DNA of 64,000 nucleotides from an uncultured Roseibium sp. Its GTDB lineage: Bacteria > Pseudomonadota > Alphaproteobacteria > Rhizobiales > Stappiaceae. The notes under the pieces are model-generated. The model was not told where the DNA came from, made no database searches, and saw nothing but the letters and a program-made list of their open reading frames with translations. The first letter of the stretch is position 1; each line of letters starts with the position of its first letter. This document shows, in pieces, positions 50,901-60,418 of this stretch. The stretch lies in contig NZ_CANLVF010000010.1 of NCBI RefSeq assembly GCF_947494555.1, positions 96,192-160,191 of the forward strand. The letters run 5' to 3'. Made by a program: the position numbers and the translations under genes.

Positions 50901-52343
50901 TCAGAGGGAAGCGGTGATCGCGTTCACGACCCCGTCGGAGCCGATCCGGTCATAGGCGGACCGGATCTGTCTGGTGAAATGAGCTGATGCCGGCAGGTCT
51001 TCGCCGAAAACCCGCTGCAGCGACAACATGTGTTCCACATAGTCGGCGCCATTTGCGCGGGCCGCCAGGTCTTCAATCTGAGCGGCAAGCGGGTCATTCA
51101 AAGGCAGAGGCATGCCGGTTTCGGACAGGCCACGGCAGTAGTGCATCCAGCCCGCAACACCAAGAGCGGTGAGCGGAAATGGACTGCCATGCTCGATGTG
51201 CCAGCTGATAGGGGCCAGCAGCCGCTGTGGAAGCTTCTGACTGCCGTCAGAAGCAATTTGCGTCGTCTTGTGATGCAGGGCCGAATTCGAAAACCGCTCG
51301 ATCAACGCGTCGGCGTAACGGGGTATGTCGACGCCGGGTGGGACTTCGAGGGTCTTGGCCTGTTCGCTCAGCATGAGTTTCTTTGCTGCCGTCTTGAACA
51401 CCGGATCGGCCATGCAATCCGAAATCGTTTCTTTTCCCGCGAGCGCACCAAGATAAGCCAGGAAAGAATGTGAGCCATTCAGGAGACGCAGCTTCATGTC
51501 CTCAAACGGGGCTACGTCGCTCACAAACTGAGCTCCTGCCTGGTCCCAACCCGGCCGTTCTCCGGCAAAGCTGTCTTCAATCACCCATTGGCGGAATGGT
51601 TCGCATAGGATGCCATTCGGGTCAGGGTGGCCGAGTGCCGCTTCCAGCTTTTGATGGGAAGCCTCGGTCATTGCCGGCGTGATCCTGTCGACCATCGAGC
51701 AGGGGAAGCGGCATGTCCTTTCGATCCAGCCGCTCAGCGCCGGATCGAGCCGTTCGGCGAATTCAAGGATTGCCTGTCGGCACAGTTTTCCGTTCGCCGG
51801 AAGATTGTCGCAAGAGAGTATGGTCAGGCCTTCGCACCCTGTCGTCATACGGCGCTGCAACCCCGTTGCGATGATGCCGATTGCCGTCGTCGGATCGCCT
51901 TCCGCAGTCAAGTCCTGCGCAATCGCTGCATTTTTCAGGTCCAGATGCCCCTCGGAAAGACAATAGCCTTTTTCGGTGATCGTCAGCGTGATCACCGTGA
52001 GACGCGGGTCGGCGATCTGCTCAATCAGCACGCTGATACCGTCCCGCTTGGGATGCAACGTTCTGACAACCGGCCCGATCTCACGCAGTGCCAGGTCATC
52101 ATCCTGCATTTCTCCGATCGCAAAGAGGCCGTCTGCCCTGTCGAGTTTTGTGAGCTCGGCTTCGCCGGAATGAAGCCGGACCGCAACAACACCGCAATCC
52201 GATTTTTCAGATCGCAGCCATTCATCGTGATAGACCATCACGTGCGCTTTCGCGAACGCTCCGAAACCGATGTGAAGCAGTCTGGGGCGCAGGGCAGTGC
52301 GGTCGTAGGTTACGCGTTCAAGTTCGGAGGTTTTATTGGACAT
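50901..52343 (-). CDS. uxuB: Fructuronate reductase UxuB (mannitol dehydrogenase family)
   Basis: A 480-residue NAD-dependent polyol dehydrogenase. LLHIGFGAFAKAHVMVYHDE is the N-terminal motif, VITLTITEKGYCLSEGHLDL the core, and LLNGSHSFLAYLGALAGKET the catalytic region with the KxxxxNxxH-type active site. In the island it should reduce fructuronate to mannonate. It lies 2 bases after the GH31 gene and 16 bases before uxaC. Confidence 0.9.
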   Translation of the reverse strand: MSNKTSELERVTYDRTALRPRLLHIGFGAFAKAHVMVYHDEWLRSEKSDCGVVAVRLHSGEAELTKLDRADGLFAIGEMQDDDLALREIGPVVRTLHPKRDGISVLIEQIADPRLTVITLTITEKGYCLSEGHLDLKNAAIAQDLTAEGDPTTAIGIIATGLQRRMTTGCEGLTILSCDNLPANGKLCRQAILEFAERLDPALSGWIERTCRFPCSMVDRITPAMTEASHQKLEAALGHPDPNGILCEPFRQWVIEDSFAGERPGWDQAGAQFVSDVAPFEDMKLRLLNGSHSFLAYLGALAGKETISDCMADPVFKTAAKKLMLSEQAKTLEVPPGVDIPRYADALIERFSNSALHHKTTQIASDGSQKLPQRLLAPISWHIEHGSPFPLTALGVAGWMHYCRGLSETGMPLPLNDPLAAQIEDLAARANGADYVEHMLSLQRVFGEDLPASAHFTRQIRSAYDRIGSDGVVNAITASL

Positions 52344-52345
52344 GA

Positions 52346-54733
52346 CTATCTTGCAGCGTTGAAATCTATGGTGTCGCCCGCGTGATGCGCGATGCGATTG
52401 ACGATAAGGTCAGTCTGGCCGGCAAGCCAGATCTGAACGTTCGAAAATGAAGGTTGCCAGTCGCCTGACCGCCGCCAGGTGAGTTGGACTTGTGCGTTGT
52501 CCCTGGAGAGCTCAAACGTGGTGAGCGAATGTTGGCCGCCGAGTGCTTCGGCTGAACTACCATCATCGTCGTAGGCACGGGACAGGCTTGTCCCGCAATT
52601 GACGGCCTGCGGATAAATCCTCCAGGTGCGCTCGCGGTCATGCAACGGGTCGGAACGAAGATTTGCCGCCGCAATAGGCAGCACGGCACCGCCCCGGACA
52701 AAAAGAGGAATGCTTTCAAGCGTCACCGGGATGTCAATTTTTTCGCCGCCCGGATACCAGGTGCTGCCGTCGAAGGCCCACCAACCCTCTCCATTTTCTG
52801 GCAGCGTGACTGTCCGATAGCTGGCCCCTTGTTCAACGACGGTTGCCACGAGGAGGTCCCGGCCAAGCAGAAAATCAAATTCCGCATGCCTGCACGAAGT
52901 ATCGCCCGGGTAATCCAGAAAGAGTGGACGCAGGATCGGTTCACCATCTGCCACGGCACAGTAAAGCTGGGTGTAGAGATACGGGATCAGCTGCGCACGG
53001 AGTTTCAATGCGTCCCGAACCAGTGGTGTGATTTCCGGATACATCCAGGCTTCGTTTGCCGTGCCGTCGTCATTCCAGGAATGGATTGTGAACCTTGGAT
53101 GGAAGATGCCGTTCTGGACCCAGCGCAGGAACAGTTCAGGTTCCGGCCTGGGACCGGCGAAGCCGCCAACGTCGTGACCTGTGTTGTAAAAGCCGGACAG
53201 GCTGAGACCGAGACCCATGGGAATGTTCCAGCGCAGGGTTTCCCAACTGGTATAGTTGTCCCCCGTCCAGGTTTGCGCATAGCGCTGTGTTCCGGGCGAA
53301 GCGCAGCGCGAAATGAGATAGGGCCTTTTTCCTGGCTGATCCTGTTTTTGAGCCTCAAACGACGCCCGCGTCATGAGTTGACTGTGCAGGGGACGGATCA
53401 GACTGACCGGAATGGGCTCGCCAAAACCGGCGCAGATCGCATCATCGTCCCAGACTTCATATTCGTTGTTGTCGTTCCAGGTGCTTTTGATGCCCCTATT
53501 CAAGAGCTTACTTGTCACATTGGCCTGCCACCAGGCGACAGTGCCGGGATTGGTAAAGTCGAGATGAGAACCGGTGCCATCCCAGAACGGCGAGTGTTCC
53601 GGAGCGCCGCTCTCGCTGTCGCGAATGAAGAGACCGGCCTCCTGTGCGTCTTCATAAAGCGGGTGATCGTCCAAAAGCACCGGCTTGATATTGGCGATCA
53701 GGTTGATGCCGGCATCCGCATAAGACGATGTCAGGGCCTCTACATCCGGAAAACGGTCCGTATTCCAATGAAAGACATATCGTCTGCCTTCAATGGCCGT
53801 ATACCCGGACGACAATTGGAAACTGTCGCAGGGGATGTCCTCTTCCTCGAGCTTATCCAGAAAGGTCCGAACGCGCTCCTGAGCATTGTCTGAATCTGTA
53901 TAGGCCATGGTAGAGCCGGAATAGCCGAGCCCCCAGCGCGGCATGAACGCGGTTCCACCGATCAGCCAGTGCTGCCTTTTGACAACGTCAAGTACGTTCG
54001 GCGCCCAGAAAAAATAAAAGTCCAGGTCGCCATCTTCGGCGCGGAAGGCGCGGAAGGGTGGATGGTAGTTGTCTTTTTCGTTGCCCAGATCGAACCAGCA
54101 GGTCGCCAGCGTATCGTAGAAGAGCCCGTAGGCTCCGCGTGTTCCCCGGTCGGTTATCGTGAACGGGATGTGTTTGTAGAGCGGGTCGGTGCTCCTGGCA
54201 TCGTAGCCAAGCGCGTCGAGGTTGCGCATTTCAAAACGCCGTCCGGAACGCTCCAGAGCTCCGGCCTTTTCACCGAGGCCATAAAACCGCTCGTCGCCAT
54301 AACGGCGCATATAATGCTGGTTCCGGTGGTCCTTGCGTCCGATCATATAGGCGTTGAGCGGACGATCCCGAGCAATTTCCTGCCAGGCGTCCGAGGTGGT
54401 CCGGCGGGCTTCCCAGACAAGCGAAAGTGGTCGACCAATTGTCAGGCGCAGAGTGTCCGTTTCCAGGGTGACCGTGTCCTCCGCCTCAGTCAGCCGAAAC
54501 GAGGGACAGGAAAATCCGCTCATATCCTCGCGTTTGCGCCCCTCGAACGGCACGTCCTTTTCCGGTGCGATCGCCCAGGTACGGTCCAGCCTGAAAGCCC
54601 CGTCCTTCAGAAGCGTGATCCGGATTAGATCATGCTCCAGAACGGTTGCCGTGAAACTGTGACGATCTTCGACGAGCAGCGAGATGCTGCTCTTCGTGCT
54701 GTCTTTGAGGGTCCAGTTCTGAAGCGCTTTCAT
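52346..54733 (-). CDS. Glycoside hydrolase family 31 alpha-glycosidase
   Basis: A 795-residue GH31 enzyme. The nucleophile is Asp421 in IKSTWNDNNEYEVWDDDA and the acid/base is Asp492 in TWTGDNYTSWETLRWNIPMG. The N-terminal beta-domain (residues 1-260) precedes the barrel. No signal peptide is seen, so it is cytosolic and acts on an imported oligosaccharide or glycoside. GH31 includes alpha-glucosidases and alpha-xylosidases; a uronic-acid-containing disaccharide is suggested by the neighbours but not proven. Confidence 0.9.
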   Translation of the reverse strand: MKALQNWTLKDSTKSSISLLVEDRHSFTATVLEHDLIRITLLKDGAFRLDRTWAIAPEKDVPFEGRKREDMSGFSCPSFRLTEAEDTVTLETDTLRLTIGRPLSLVWEARRTTSDAWQEIARDRPLNAYMIGRKDHRNQHYMRRYGDERFYGLGEKAGALERSGRRFEMRNLDALGYDARSTDPLYKHIPFTITDRGTRGAYGLFYDTLATCWFDLGNEKDNYHPPFRAFRAEDGDLDFYFFWAPNVLDVVKRQHWLIGGTAFMPRWGLGYSGSTMAYTDSDNAQERVRTFLDKLEEEDIPCDSFQLSSGYTAIEGRRYVFHWNTDRFPDVEALTSSYADAGINLIANIKPVLLDDHPLYEDAQEAGLFIRDSESGAPEHSPFWDGTGSHLDFTNPGTVAWWQANVTSKLLNRGIKSTWNDNNEYEVWDDDAICAGFGEPIPVSLIRPLHSQLMTRASFEAQKQDQPGKRPYLISRCASPGTQRYAQTWTGDNYTSWETLRWNIPMGLGLSLSGFYNTGHDVGGFAGPRPEPELFLRWVQNGIFHPRFTIHSWNDDGTANEAWMYPEITPLVRDALKLRAQLIPYLYTQLYCAVADGEPILRPLFLDYPGDTSCRHAEFDFLLGRDLLVATVVEQGASYRTVTLPENGEGWWAFDGSTWYPGGEKIDIPVTLESIPLFVRGGAVLPIAAANLRSDPLHDRERTWRIYPQAVNCGTSLSRAYDDDGSSAEALGGQHSLTTFELSRDNAQVQLTWRRSGDWQPSFSNVQIWLAGQTDLIVNRIAHHAGDTIDFNAAR

Positions 54734-54742
54734 GGATTAGTC

Positions 54743-56044
54743 CTAGTAGCCGAGGAGAACGCGCGGCAGGAACAGGCTGAGGCCCGGAAAGTAGGTGATC
54801 ACGAGCAAAAGTGAAACAAGAACGGCGTAGAAGCCGAGCATGGGTTTGATGACCTGCCCGATCTTCACACCTCCAACCGAGCAGCCGACGAACAGCGCCG
54901 ACCCGACGGGCGGTGTGCAGATCCCGATACAGAGATTGAACGTCATCACCACGCCGAAATGGACAGGGTCCATGCCAAGATCTTCCACGACCGGCAGGAA
55001 GATGGGCGTGAAGATCAGGAGTGCCGGCGTCATGTCCATGAAGGTGCCGACAACCAGCAATGCAATGTTGATGATGAGCAGAAGGACGATCGGATTTTCA
55101 GATAGTGCCAGAAGCGCATCCGAGATTGAATACGGAATATCGGCAAATGCCATCGCCTTGGACATGGCAATCGAGCAGCCGATCATGAGAAGCACGATCG
55201 ACGTCGTCACCGCACTTTCCAGAATGATCCCCGGCATTTCTTTCCAGGTGATCTCCCGATACCAGATAATGGCCAGAAACAGTGTGTAGACAACCGCGAC
55301 CGCAGAAGCTTCCGTCGCCGTGAAGATACCGCCAATGATACCACCCATGACGATGACGATGAGGCCGAGGGGGAGCACGGCATCGGCCGCTTTTTTCACG
55401 ACTTCTGCTCCGCTCGGACGCTCGGCGACGGGATAACCACGCCGTTTTGCGATGATGCCAGCGACAACCATGAGGCTGAGCCCCATGAGAATCCCCGGAA
55501 TGTAACCGGCGACGAAAAGGGCCGCGACCGATGTGCCGTTTGTGATGAGCGAATAGACAATGAATGTCGAACTTGGCGGGATGAGAAGGCCGGTCGGGCA
55601 GGACGCGATGTTGACGGCGGCACTATAGGCCGGATCGTAGCCTTCCTTTTTCTGCAAGGGGGCCATGACGCCGCCAACCGCTGCGGCGGATGCAACGGCG
55701 GACCCCGAGATGGAACCGAACATCATGTTGGCGATGACATTGCAATGAGCAAGGGCGCCCGGCAGCCGTCCACCCAGGACTTTGGCGAACTCAATCAGGC
55801 GCATCGCGATGCCGCCACGGTTCATGATGTTCCCAGCCAGGATAAAGAACGGGATGGCGAGCAGCGTGAAGCTGTCGAGCCCGGAGGCAACCTGCTGTGC
55901 AACGATGTAGACTGACTGATCGAAAGACATGAACAGGAGGAAGGTGGCAAACGCAGCCAGTCCGATCGAAAAGGCGATCGGAACTCCCAGGATCATGAGT
56001 AAAGCGAACGTCCCAAACAGAACCAGGACAGACTGAATATCCAT
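54743..56044 (-). CDS. dctM: TRAP transporter large permease DctM (glucuronide system)
   Basis: A 433-residue, about twelve-helix membrane protein. MDIQSVLVLFGTFALLMILG starts the family pattern; GSISGSAVASAAAVGGVMAP, SCPTGLLIPPSSTFIVYSLI and LCIGICTPPVGSALFVGCSV are signature loops. It follows dctQ by 26 bases on the minus strand. Its binding protein is encoded on the opposite strand across the promoter region. Confidence 0.93.
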   Translation of the reverse strand: MDIQSVLVLFGTFALLMILGVPIAFSIGLAAFATFLLFMSFDQSVYIVAQQVASGLDSFTLLAIPFFILAGNIMNRGGIAMRLIEFAKVLGGRLPGALAHCNVIANMMFGSISGSAVASAAAVGGVMAPLQKKEGYDPAYSAAVNIASCPTGLLIPPSSTFIVYSLITNGTSVAALFVAGYIPGILMGLSLMVVAGIIAKRRGYPVAERPSGAEVVKKAADAVLPLGLIVIVMGGIIGGIFTATEASAVAVVYTLFLAIIWYREITWKEMPGIILESAVTTSIVLLMIGCSIAMSKAMAFADIPYSISDALLALSENPIVLLLIINIALLVVGTFMDMTPALLIFTPIFLPVVEDLGMDPVHFGVVMTFNLCIGICTPPVGSALFVGCSVGGVKIGQVIKPMLGFYAVLVSLLLVITYFPGLSLFLPRVLLGY

Positions 56045-56070
56045 TTAGTTTCCCCAAATCCTGGTCACAG

Positions 56071-56595
56071 CTAATCAAGCGGCCCGCCGGGCTTCGGCGC
56101 GCTTTCCTGATCATTCGGTCCACGCCCGTCGCGGAAGAGATCGGCGAGGAATGTCAGGCAGTAGTAGAGAATGCAGATCCCGGAAAACGGGATCGCGACA
56201 TAGACCAGACCCATCGGCAGCCTGAGCGCTGGCGAGACCTGACCGGTGGCCAGAGTGCGGTTCACCAGATCCATCCCGCCATAAATCATCACAAGGGCCG
56301 CAAACGTGGCGATTGCGACAATGATCGCCGCGTTGACCGTCAAACGGATGTTGCCGCTTGCCACTTGCGGCAGCAGGTCAATGGCCAGGTGACGCCGTTG
56401 ACCCAACGTATAAGCCCCTCCGAGAAGTGCGACCCAGATGAAGAGAAAGCGAGCCATCTCGTCGGTGACGGTGCTGGGGCTTTCCAGCACATATCGCGAG
56501 AAGACCTGCCAGATAACGCAGGCGACCAATATGGCGAATGCAACGGTAATGACGAGGCGCAGGATCAGATCCACACCTCTGGTGATCATGTTCAC
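56071..56595 (-). CDS. dctQ: TRAP transporter small permease DctQ (glucuronide system)
   Basis: A 174-residue four-helix membrane protein. VACVIWQVFSRYVLESPSTV and TDEMARFLFIWVALLGGAYT are the DctQ signature. The GTG at 56595 has GGGAGGACTGTC upstream; a longer frame to 56685 has no ribosome site. First gene of the minus-strand operon dctQ-dctM-GH31-uxuB-uxaC. Confidence 0.9.
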   Translation of the reverse strand: MNMITRGVDLILRLVITVAFAILVACVIWQVFSRYVLESPSTVTDEMARFLFIWVALLGGAYTLGQRRHLAIDLLPQVASGNIRLTVNAAIIVAIATFAALVMIYGGMDLVNRTLATGQVSPALRLPMGLVYVAIPFSGICILYYCLTFLADLFRDGRGPNDQESAPKPGGPLD

Positions 56596-56678
56596 GACAG
56601 TCCTCCCGGGCCGGGCACTGGTTTCATATTCAATGTCACACAGCGTGGCTGCCCTAGACATGCGACATGAAACAAAAC

Positions 56679-56688
56679 TGGTCAACCA
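56679..56688. promoter_or_regulatory. Operator candidate of the glucuronide island
   Basis: TGGTCAACCA, the TGGT-N2-ACCA core of FadR/UxuR-class sites, within the longer ACTGGTCAACCAAT. It is central in the divergent region between dctQ and dctP and is a likely target of the GntR regulator at 59654. The same core occurs at 5308 and 5444. Confidence 0.6.
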
Positions 56689-56829
56689 ATTTTATAAAAA
56701 AGGTTGACTGATTTGCAAAATTGGACGAACAATTTGCCATCCGCAGCAGACGACGCTGTGAAAACCGCAGCCGGCGACACGCCCTTTTCGGGTGAAACTC
56801 TCAGACCGGACTGCACGTGGGAGGAAATC

Positions 56830-57813
56830 ATGATGAAGTTTGCAAAGCTCGCGGCCGTCCTGGCTGCAGGCGTTGTCGCAATGGGTTCGGCTGCCAACGC
56901 AAAGACCCTGCGTCTCAATCACAACAACCCGGAAGACCACCCGCTGCACAAGTCCATGGAATTCATGGCGGAGAAGCTGGAAGAGGCGACCGGCGGCGAT
57001 CTCAAGATCCGCATCTACGCGAATGCCCAGCTTGGTACGCAGCGCGAATCCATGGAGCTGATGCAGAACGGGTCGCTGGACATGGCCCGCTCCAATGCGT
57101 CGGAGCTCGAGGCGTTTGAAGAGTCCTACGGTGCTCTCAATCTGCCTTATATCTTCGTCAACGCGGATCACTACTACGACGTTCTGAGCGGCGATATCGG
57201 GTCCGACATTCTGGAAGCGTCCGAAGACAAGGGCTTTATCGGTCTTGCCTTCTATATCGAGGGTGCGCGCTCCTTTTATGCCAACAAGGAAATCAGATCG
57301 CCAGCCGACCTCGAGGGCATGAAGATCCGCGTTCAGCCAAGCCCGTCTGCGATCCGCATGGTGGAGTTGCTGGGCGGAAACCCGACACCCATCGCCTGGG
57401 GCGAGCTCTACAGCGCGCTTCAGCAGGGCGTTGTCGACGGCGCTGAAAACAATCCGATGGCTCTGACATCCGCGCGTCACGGCGAAGTTTCCAAGGTCTA
57501 TTCCGATGACGGCCATACGATGATTCCGTCCGTCGTGATGATTTCGTCCAAGACCTGGAGCGAGTTGTCAGACGAGCACAAGGAAGCGCTCACCAAAGCT
57601 GCGCGGGAATCCATGGACTTCCACCGTGAACAGTGGGACGCGATGAGTGCGGCCGCCGTTGAAACCGCCAAGAGCGAGCTCGGGGTAAAGTTCATCGAGG
57701 TCGAGAAGGGTCCTTTCATTGAAGCGGTTCTGCCGATGCACGAGGAAGCTGCCAAGAAGTCTCCTGTGGTGGCTGACCTGATCGGCCGCATCAAGGCGAT
57801 CGCGCCGCAATAA
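56830..57813 (+). CDS. dctP: TRAP transporter substrate-binding protein DctP (glucuronide system)
   Basis: A 327-residue periplasmic receptor. The signal peptide runs MMKFAKLAAVLAAGVVAMGS to AANAKTLRL. Family motifs: HPLHKSMEFMAEKLEEATGG, SPADLEGMKIRVQPSPSAIR with the conserved arginine that binds the substrate carboxylate, and LYSALQQGVVDGAENNPMAL. The ATG at 56830 has GGGAGGAAATC upstream. First gene of the plus-strand operon with GH2, GntR and uxuA. Uronate or glucuronide cargo is inferred from context. Confidence 0.93.
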   Translation: MMKFAKLAAVLAAGVVAMGSAANAKTLRLNHNNPEDHPLHKSMEFMAEKLEEATGGDLKIRIYANAQLGTQRESMELMQNGSLDMARSNASELEAFEESYGALNLPYIFVNADHYYDVLSGDIGSDILEASEDKGFIGLAFYIEGARSFYANKEIRSPADLEGMKIRVQPSPSAIRMVELLGGNPTPIAWGELYSALQQGVVDGAENNPMALTSARHGEVSKVYSDDGHTMIPSVVMISSKTWSELSDEHKEALTKAARESMDFHREQWDAMSAAAVETAKSELGVKFIEVEKGPFIEAVLPMHEEAAKKSPVVADLIGRIKAIAPQ

Positions 57814-57839
57814 GAAGCTCCAGGCCAGAGACCGGACCG

Positions 57840-59657
57840 ATGCTCGAACGCTCCAAACTTGCAGACAATGCGCTTCAGGCGCTTCATGACGAAGACTACG
57901 ATCTCCCGTTCAACACGCAGTCTTTGAACCATGACGGTCTGATTTTTATGGGCGGACGGCCATCTGAAAGTCTCAACGGTGAGTGGACGTTTTGCGTCGA
58001 TCTCCTGGACACCGGCCTCCGGCAGAAGTGGTTTTCCATGCTGCCGGAGGCACCCGAAGACCGCACGGAGCCCTGGGACTACGATCCCTATATGGGTGAA
58101 ACCGTGCCGGTTCCTTCCAACTGGGCGATGCTCAAGGAGAAGTGGTACTTCTTCGAAGGCAGCGCCTGGTATACGCGCCCTCTCGACATGGATAATGTGG
58201 ATGGCGAAAAACGGCAGTTTCTGCGTTTCGGCGCGGCGGGCTACGACTGCAAGATTTTCCTGAACGGTGACTTCCTTGGCAACCACTATGGCGCGTCGAC
58301 GCCGTTTTGTGTGGAGGTGACCGGCAAGTTGCACAAGGGCAGGAACTGGATCATGGCCTGCGTCAACAACATCCGTACTAAAGACCGGGTGCCGATGCAC
58401 AACACGGACTGGTTCAACTACGGCGGCCTTTACCGCGAGGTCTGCGTGTTCGAAACACCTGCCTCTCTGATTTCGGATTTCTTCCTCTATCTTGTTCCTG
58501 ACGGAACCTATTCGAAGATATGTGCCGAGGTGTCGATATCCGGTGCGCAGTCAGGCGAAGCCCGTCTGTCTATTCCCGAACTGTCGATCGATGAAACCAT
58601 TTCCATCCGTGAAGGTGGCGGCCGTGTAACGATTTCCGCAGCGCCGCGGCTATGGAGCCCTGACACGCCGGCTCTTTATGATGTCAGCCTGGCGTTCGGT
58701 GAAGATCGGGTGTCAGACCGGGTCGGTTTCCGTCAGATTGAACGGATCGGCACCGACATCGTGCTGAACGGTGCGCCACAGTTCCTGCGCGGAATTTCCG
58801 TTCATGAAGACGATGCTGTGCTCGGCAAGGTGACAACAGAAGAAGACCTGCGCCGCCGGTTTGAACATGCGAGAGAGCTCGGCTGCAACTATCTGCGCCT
58901 GGCGCATTATCCGCATCACGAACGTGCTGCCGAAATTGCCGATGAACTCGGGTTTCTGCTTTGGGAAGAGATCCCGGTCTACTGGGCGATCGATTTTGCA
59001 AATCCGGCGACTTACCGGGATGCCGAAAACCAGCTAAAGGAATTGATCAAACGGGACCGCAACAGGGCGAGCGTCATCATCTGGTCGGTCGGCAATGAAA
59101 ATCCGGATACCGATGAGCGTCTGGATTTCATGAAAAACCTTGCGGAAACGGCACGGCACATGGATCCGACCCGCCTGACATCGGCAGCCTGCCTCGTCAA
59201 CCACGCCAACAACCGGATTGAAGACCGGCTTGCCGACTACATCGATGTCATTGGGCTCAACGAATATTACGGCTGGTACGAGGAAAATTTTGAAGATCTC
59301 GCCAAGATCGGCGAGAACTCAAATCCGGACCGGCCAGTAGTGGTTTCGGAGACCGGGGCCGATGGCGTCATTGGCCCGAAGGGACCAGCGAAGGGGTTGT
59401 TCAGCGAAGATTACATGGCCGACGTGTATCGGAAACAGATTTCCACATTGCGCCAGCTGAGCTACGTCAAGGGCATGTCCCCGTGGATACTTTACGATTT
59501 TCGTGTTGAACGCAGACAAAATATCTTCCAGAACGGATATAACCATAAAGGCTTGATAGCTGCCGATAAGAAAACCAAGAAAAAAGCGTTCCAAATTCTG
59601 GCGGAGTACTATCGTGAGATAGCAGCCCTTGAGGAGAGCGCAAGGAAGGCCTCATGA
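57840..59657 (+). CDS. Glycoside hydrolase family 2, probable beta-glucuronidase
   Basis: A 605-residue GH2 enzyme. Acid/base is Glu420 (IIWSVGNENPDT) and nucleophile Glu504 (VVVSETGADG). Asn568-His-Lys570 (FQNGYNHKGL) matches the N-x-K motif with which bacterial beta-glucuronidases recognise the glucuronate carboxylate. The sugar-binding, immunoglobulin-like and barrel domains follow in the usual order. No signal peptide, so cytosolic. It fits beside UxaC, UxuA and UxuB, which consume the released glucuronate. Its end overlaps the regulator start. Confidence 0.9.
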   Translation: MLERSKLADNALQALHDEDYDLPFNTQSLNHDGLIFMGGRPSESLNGEWTFCVDLLDTGLRQKWFSMLPEAPEDRTEPWDYDPYMGETVPVPSNWAMLKEKWYFFEGSAWYTRPLDMDNVDGEKRQFLRFGAAGYDCKIFLNGDFLGNHYGASTPFCVEVTGKLHKGRNWIMACVNNIRTKDRVPMHNTDWFNYGGLYREVCVFETPASLISDFFLYLVPDGTYSKICAEVSISGAQSGEARLSIPELSIDETISIREGGGRVTISAAPRLWSPDTPALYDVSLAFGEDRVSDRVGFRQIERIGTDIVLNGAPQFLRGISVHEDDAVLGKVTTEEDLRRRFEHARELGCNYLRLAHYPHHERAAEIADELGFLLWEEIPVYWAIDFANPATYRDAENQLKELIKRDRNRASVIIWSVGNENPDTDERLDFMKNLAETARHMDPTRLTSAACLVNHANNRIEDRLADYIDVIGLNEYYGWYEENFEDLAKIGENSNPDRPVVVSETGADGVIGPKGPAKGLFSEDYMADVYRKQISTLRQLSYVKGMSPWILYDFRVERRQNIFQNGYNHKGLIAADKKTKKKAFQILAEYYREIAALEESARKAS

Positions 59658-60394
59658 CGCGGGACGGTACAAAACGCCGTTATCAGGAAATCGCCGAATT
59701 GCTCGCCCGGCGAATTACGGAAGAAGGATACCGGCCCGGCGACAAGTTTCCGACCGAGCGTCAGATATCCCTTGAAATGGGGATTAGCCGGTCGCTTGTC
59801 CGCGAAGCATTCATTGTCCTGGAAATCGAAGGTTATCTTGATGTCCGCAAGGGCTCCGGCAGCTATGTCGCGGCCGGAGAAAAGATCTCGCTGAATGTGC
59901 AGAAACAGGATTTCGGCCCGTTTGAGCTGCTGCAGGCGCGCCAGCTTCTTGAAAGCAGCATTGCCGGGTTTGCAGCATCGACAATTACCAAAAACGATAT
60001 CATCCAGCTGCGCGAGACGCTTGAGATAGAACGCAGGGCGATCGAAAACGGTGTCGAAGATTATTTCGCAGACAGGCAGTTCCATCTTCAGATCGCCGAA
60101 GCGACCCAGAACAGCGTTCTCGTCGATCATGTCGAAGACCTTTGGACCAAACGTGAAAACAGTTCCATGTGGGCGAGACTGCATGACAGGATCTTCGATC
60201 TCAGCTACCGGACCAGGTGGCTCGATGATCACGCAGTTATTCTGGAAGCCCTTCGGCATCGCAATGCGGAGCAGGCCCGCCTTGCCATGTGGCAACATCT
60301 TGAAAATGTGCGTTTGACCCTGCTTGAGCTCTCCGATGTCGGGGATCCGGAGTTCGACGGGTATCTCTACACGCCGGCGGTTGCTTCACCTTAA
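59654..60394 (+). CDS. FadR/GntR-family regulator of the glucuronide island
   Basis: A 246-residue GntR regulator of the FCD class. The N-terminal winged helix holds GDKFPTERQISLEMGISRSL and VRKGSGSYVA; the C-terminal domain has the usual FHLQIAEATQNS and DDHAVILEALRHRNAEQARL. Its start overlaps the GH2 stop (ATGA at 59654-59657), so it is coupled to it. It resembles UxuR/ExuR-type repressors and likely binds the TGGT-N2-ACCA site at 56679, with a uronate effector. Confidence 0.87.
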   Translation: MTRDGTKRRYQEIAELLARRITEEGYRPGDKFPTERQISLEMGISRSLVREAFIVLEIEGYLDVRKGSGSYVAAGEKISLNVQKQDFGPFELLQARQLLESSIAGFAASTITKNDIIQLRETLEIERRAIENGVEDYFADRQFHLQIAEATQNSVLVDHVEDLWTKRENSSMWARLHDRIFDLSYRTRWLDDHAVILEALRHRNAEQARLAMWQHLENVRLTLLELSDVGDPEFDGYLYTPAVASP

Positions 60395-60418
60395 TGAAAG
60401 ACAAGAAAGAGCAAGGCG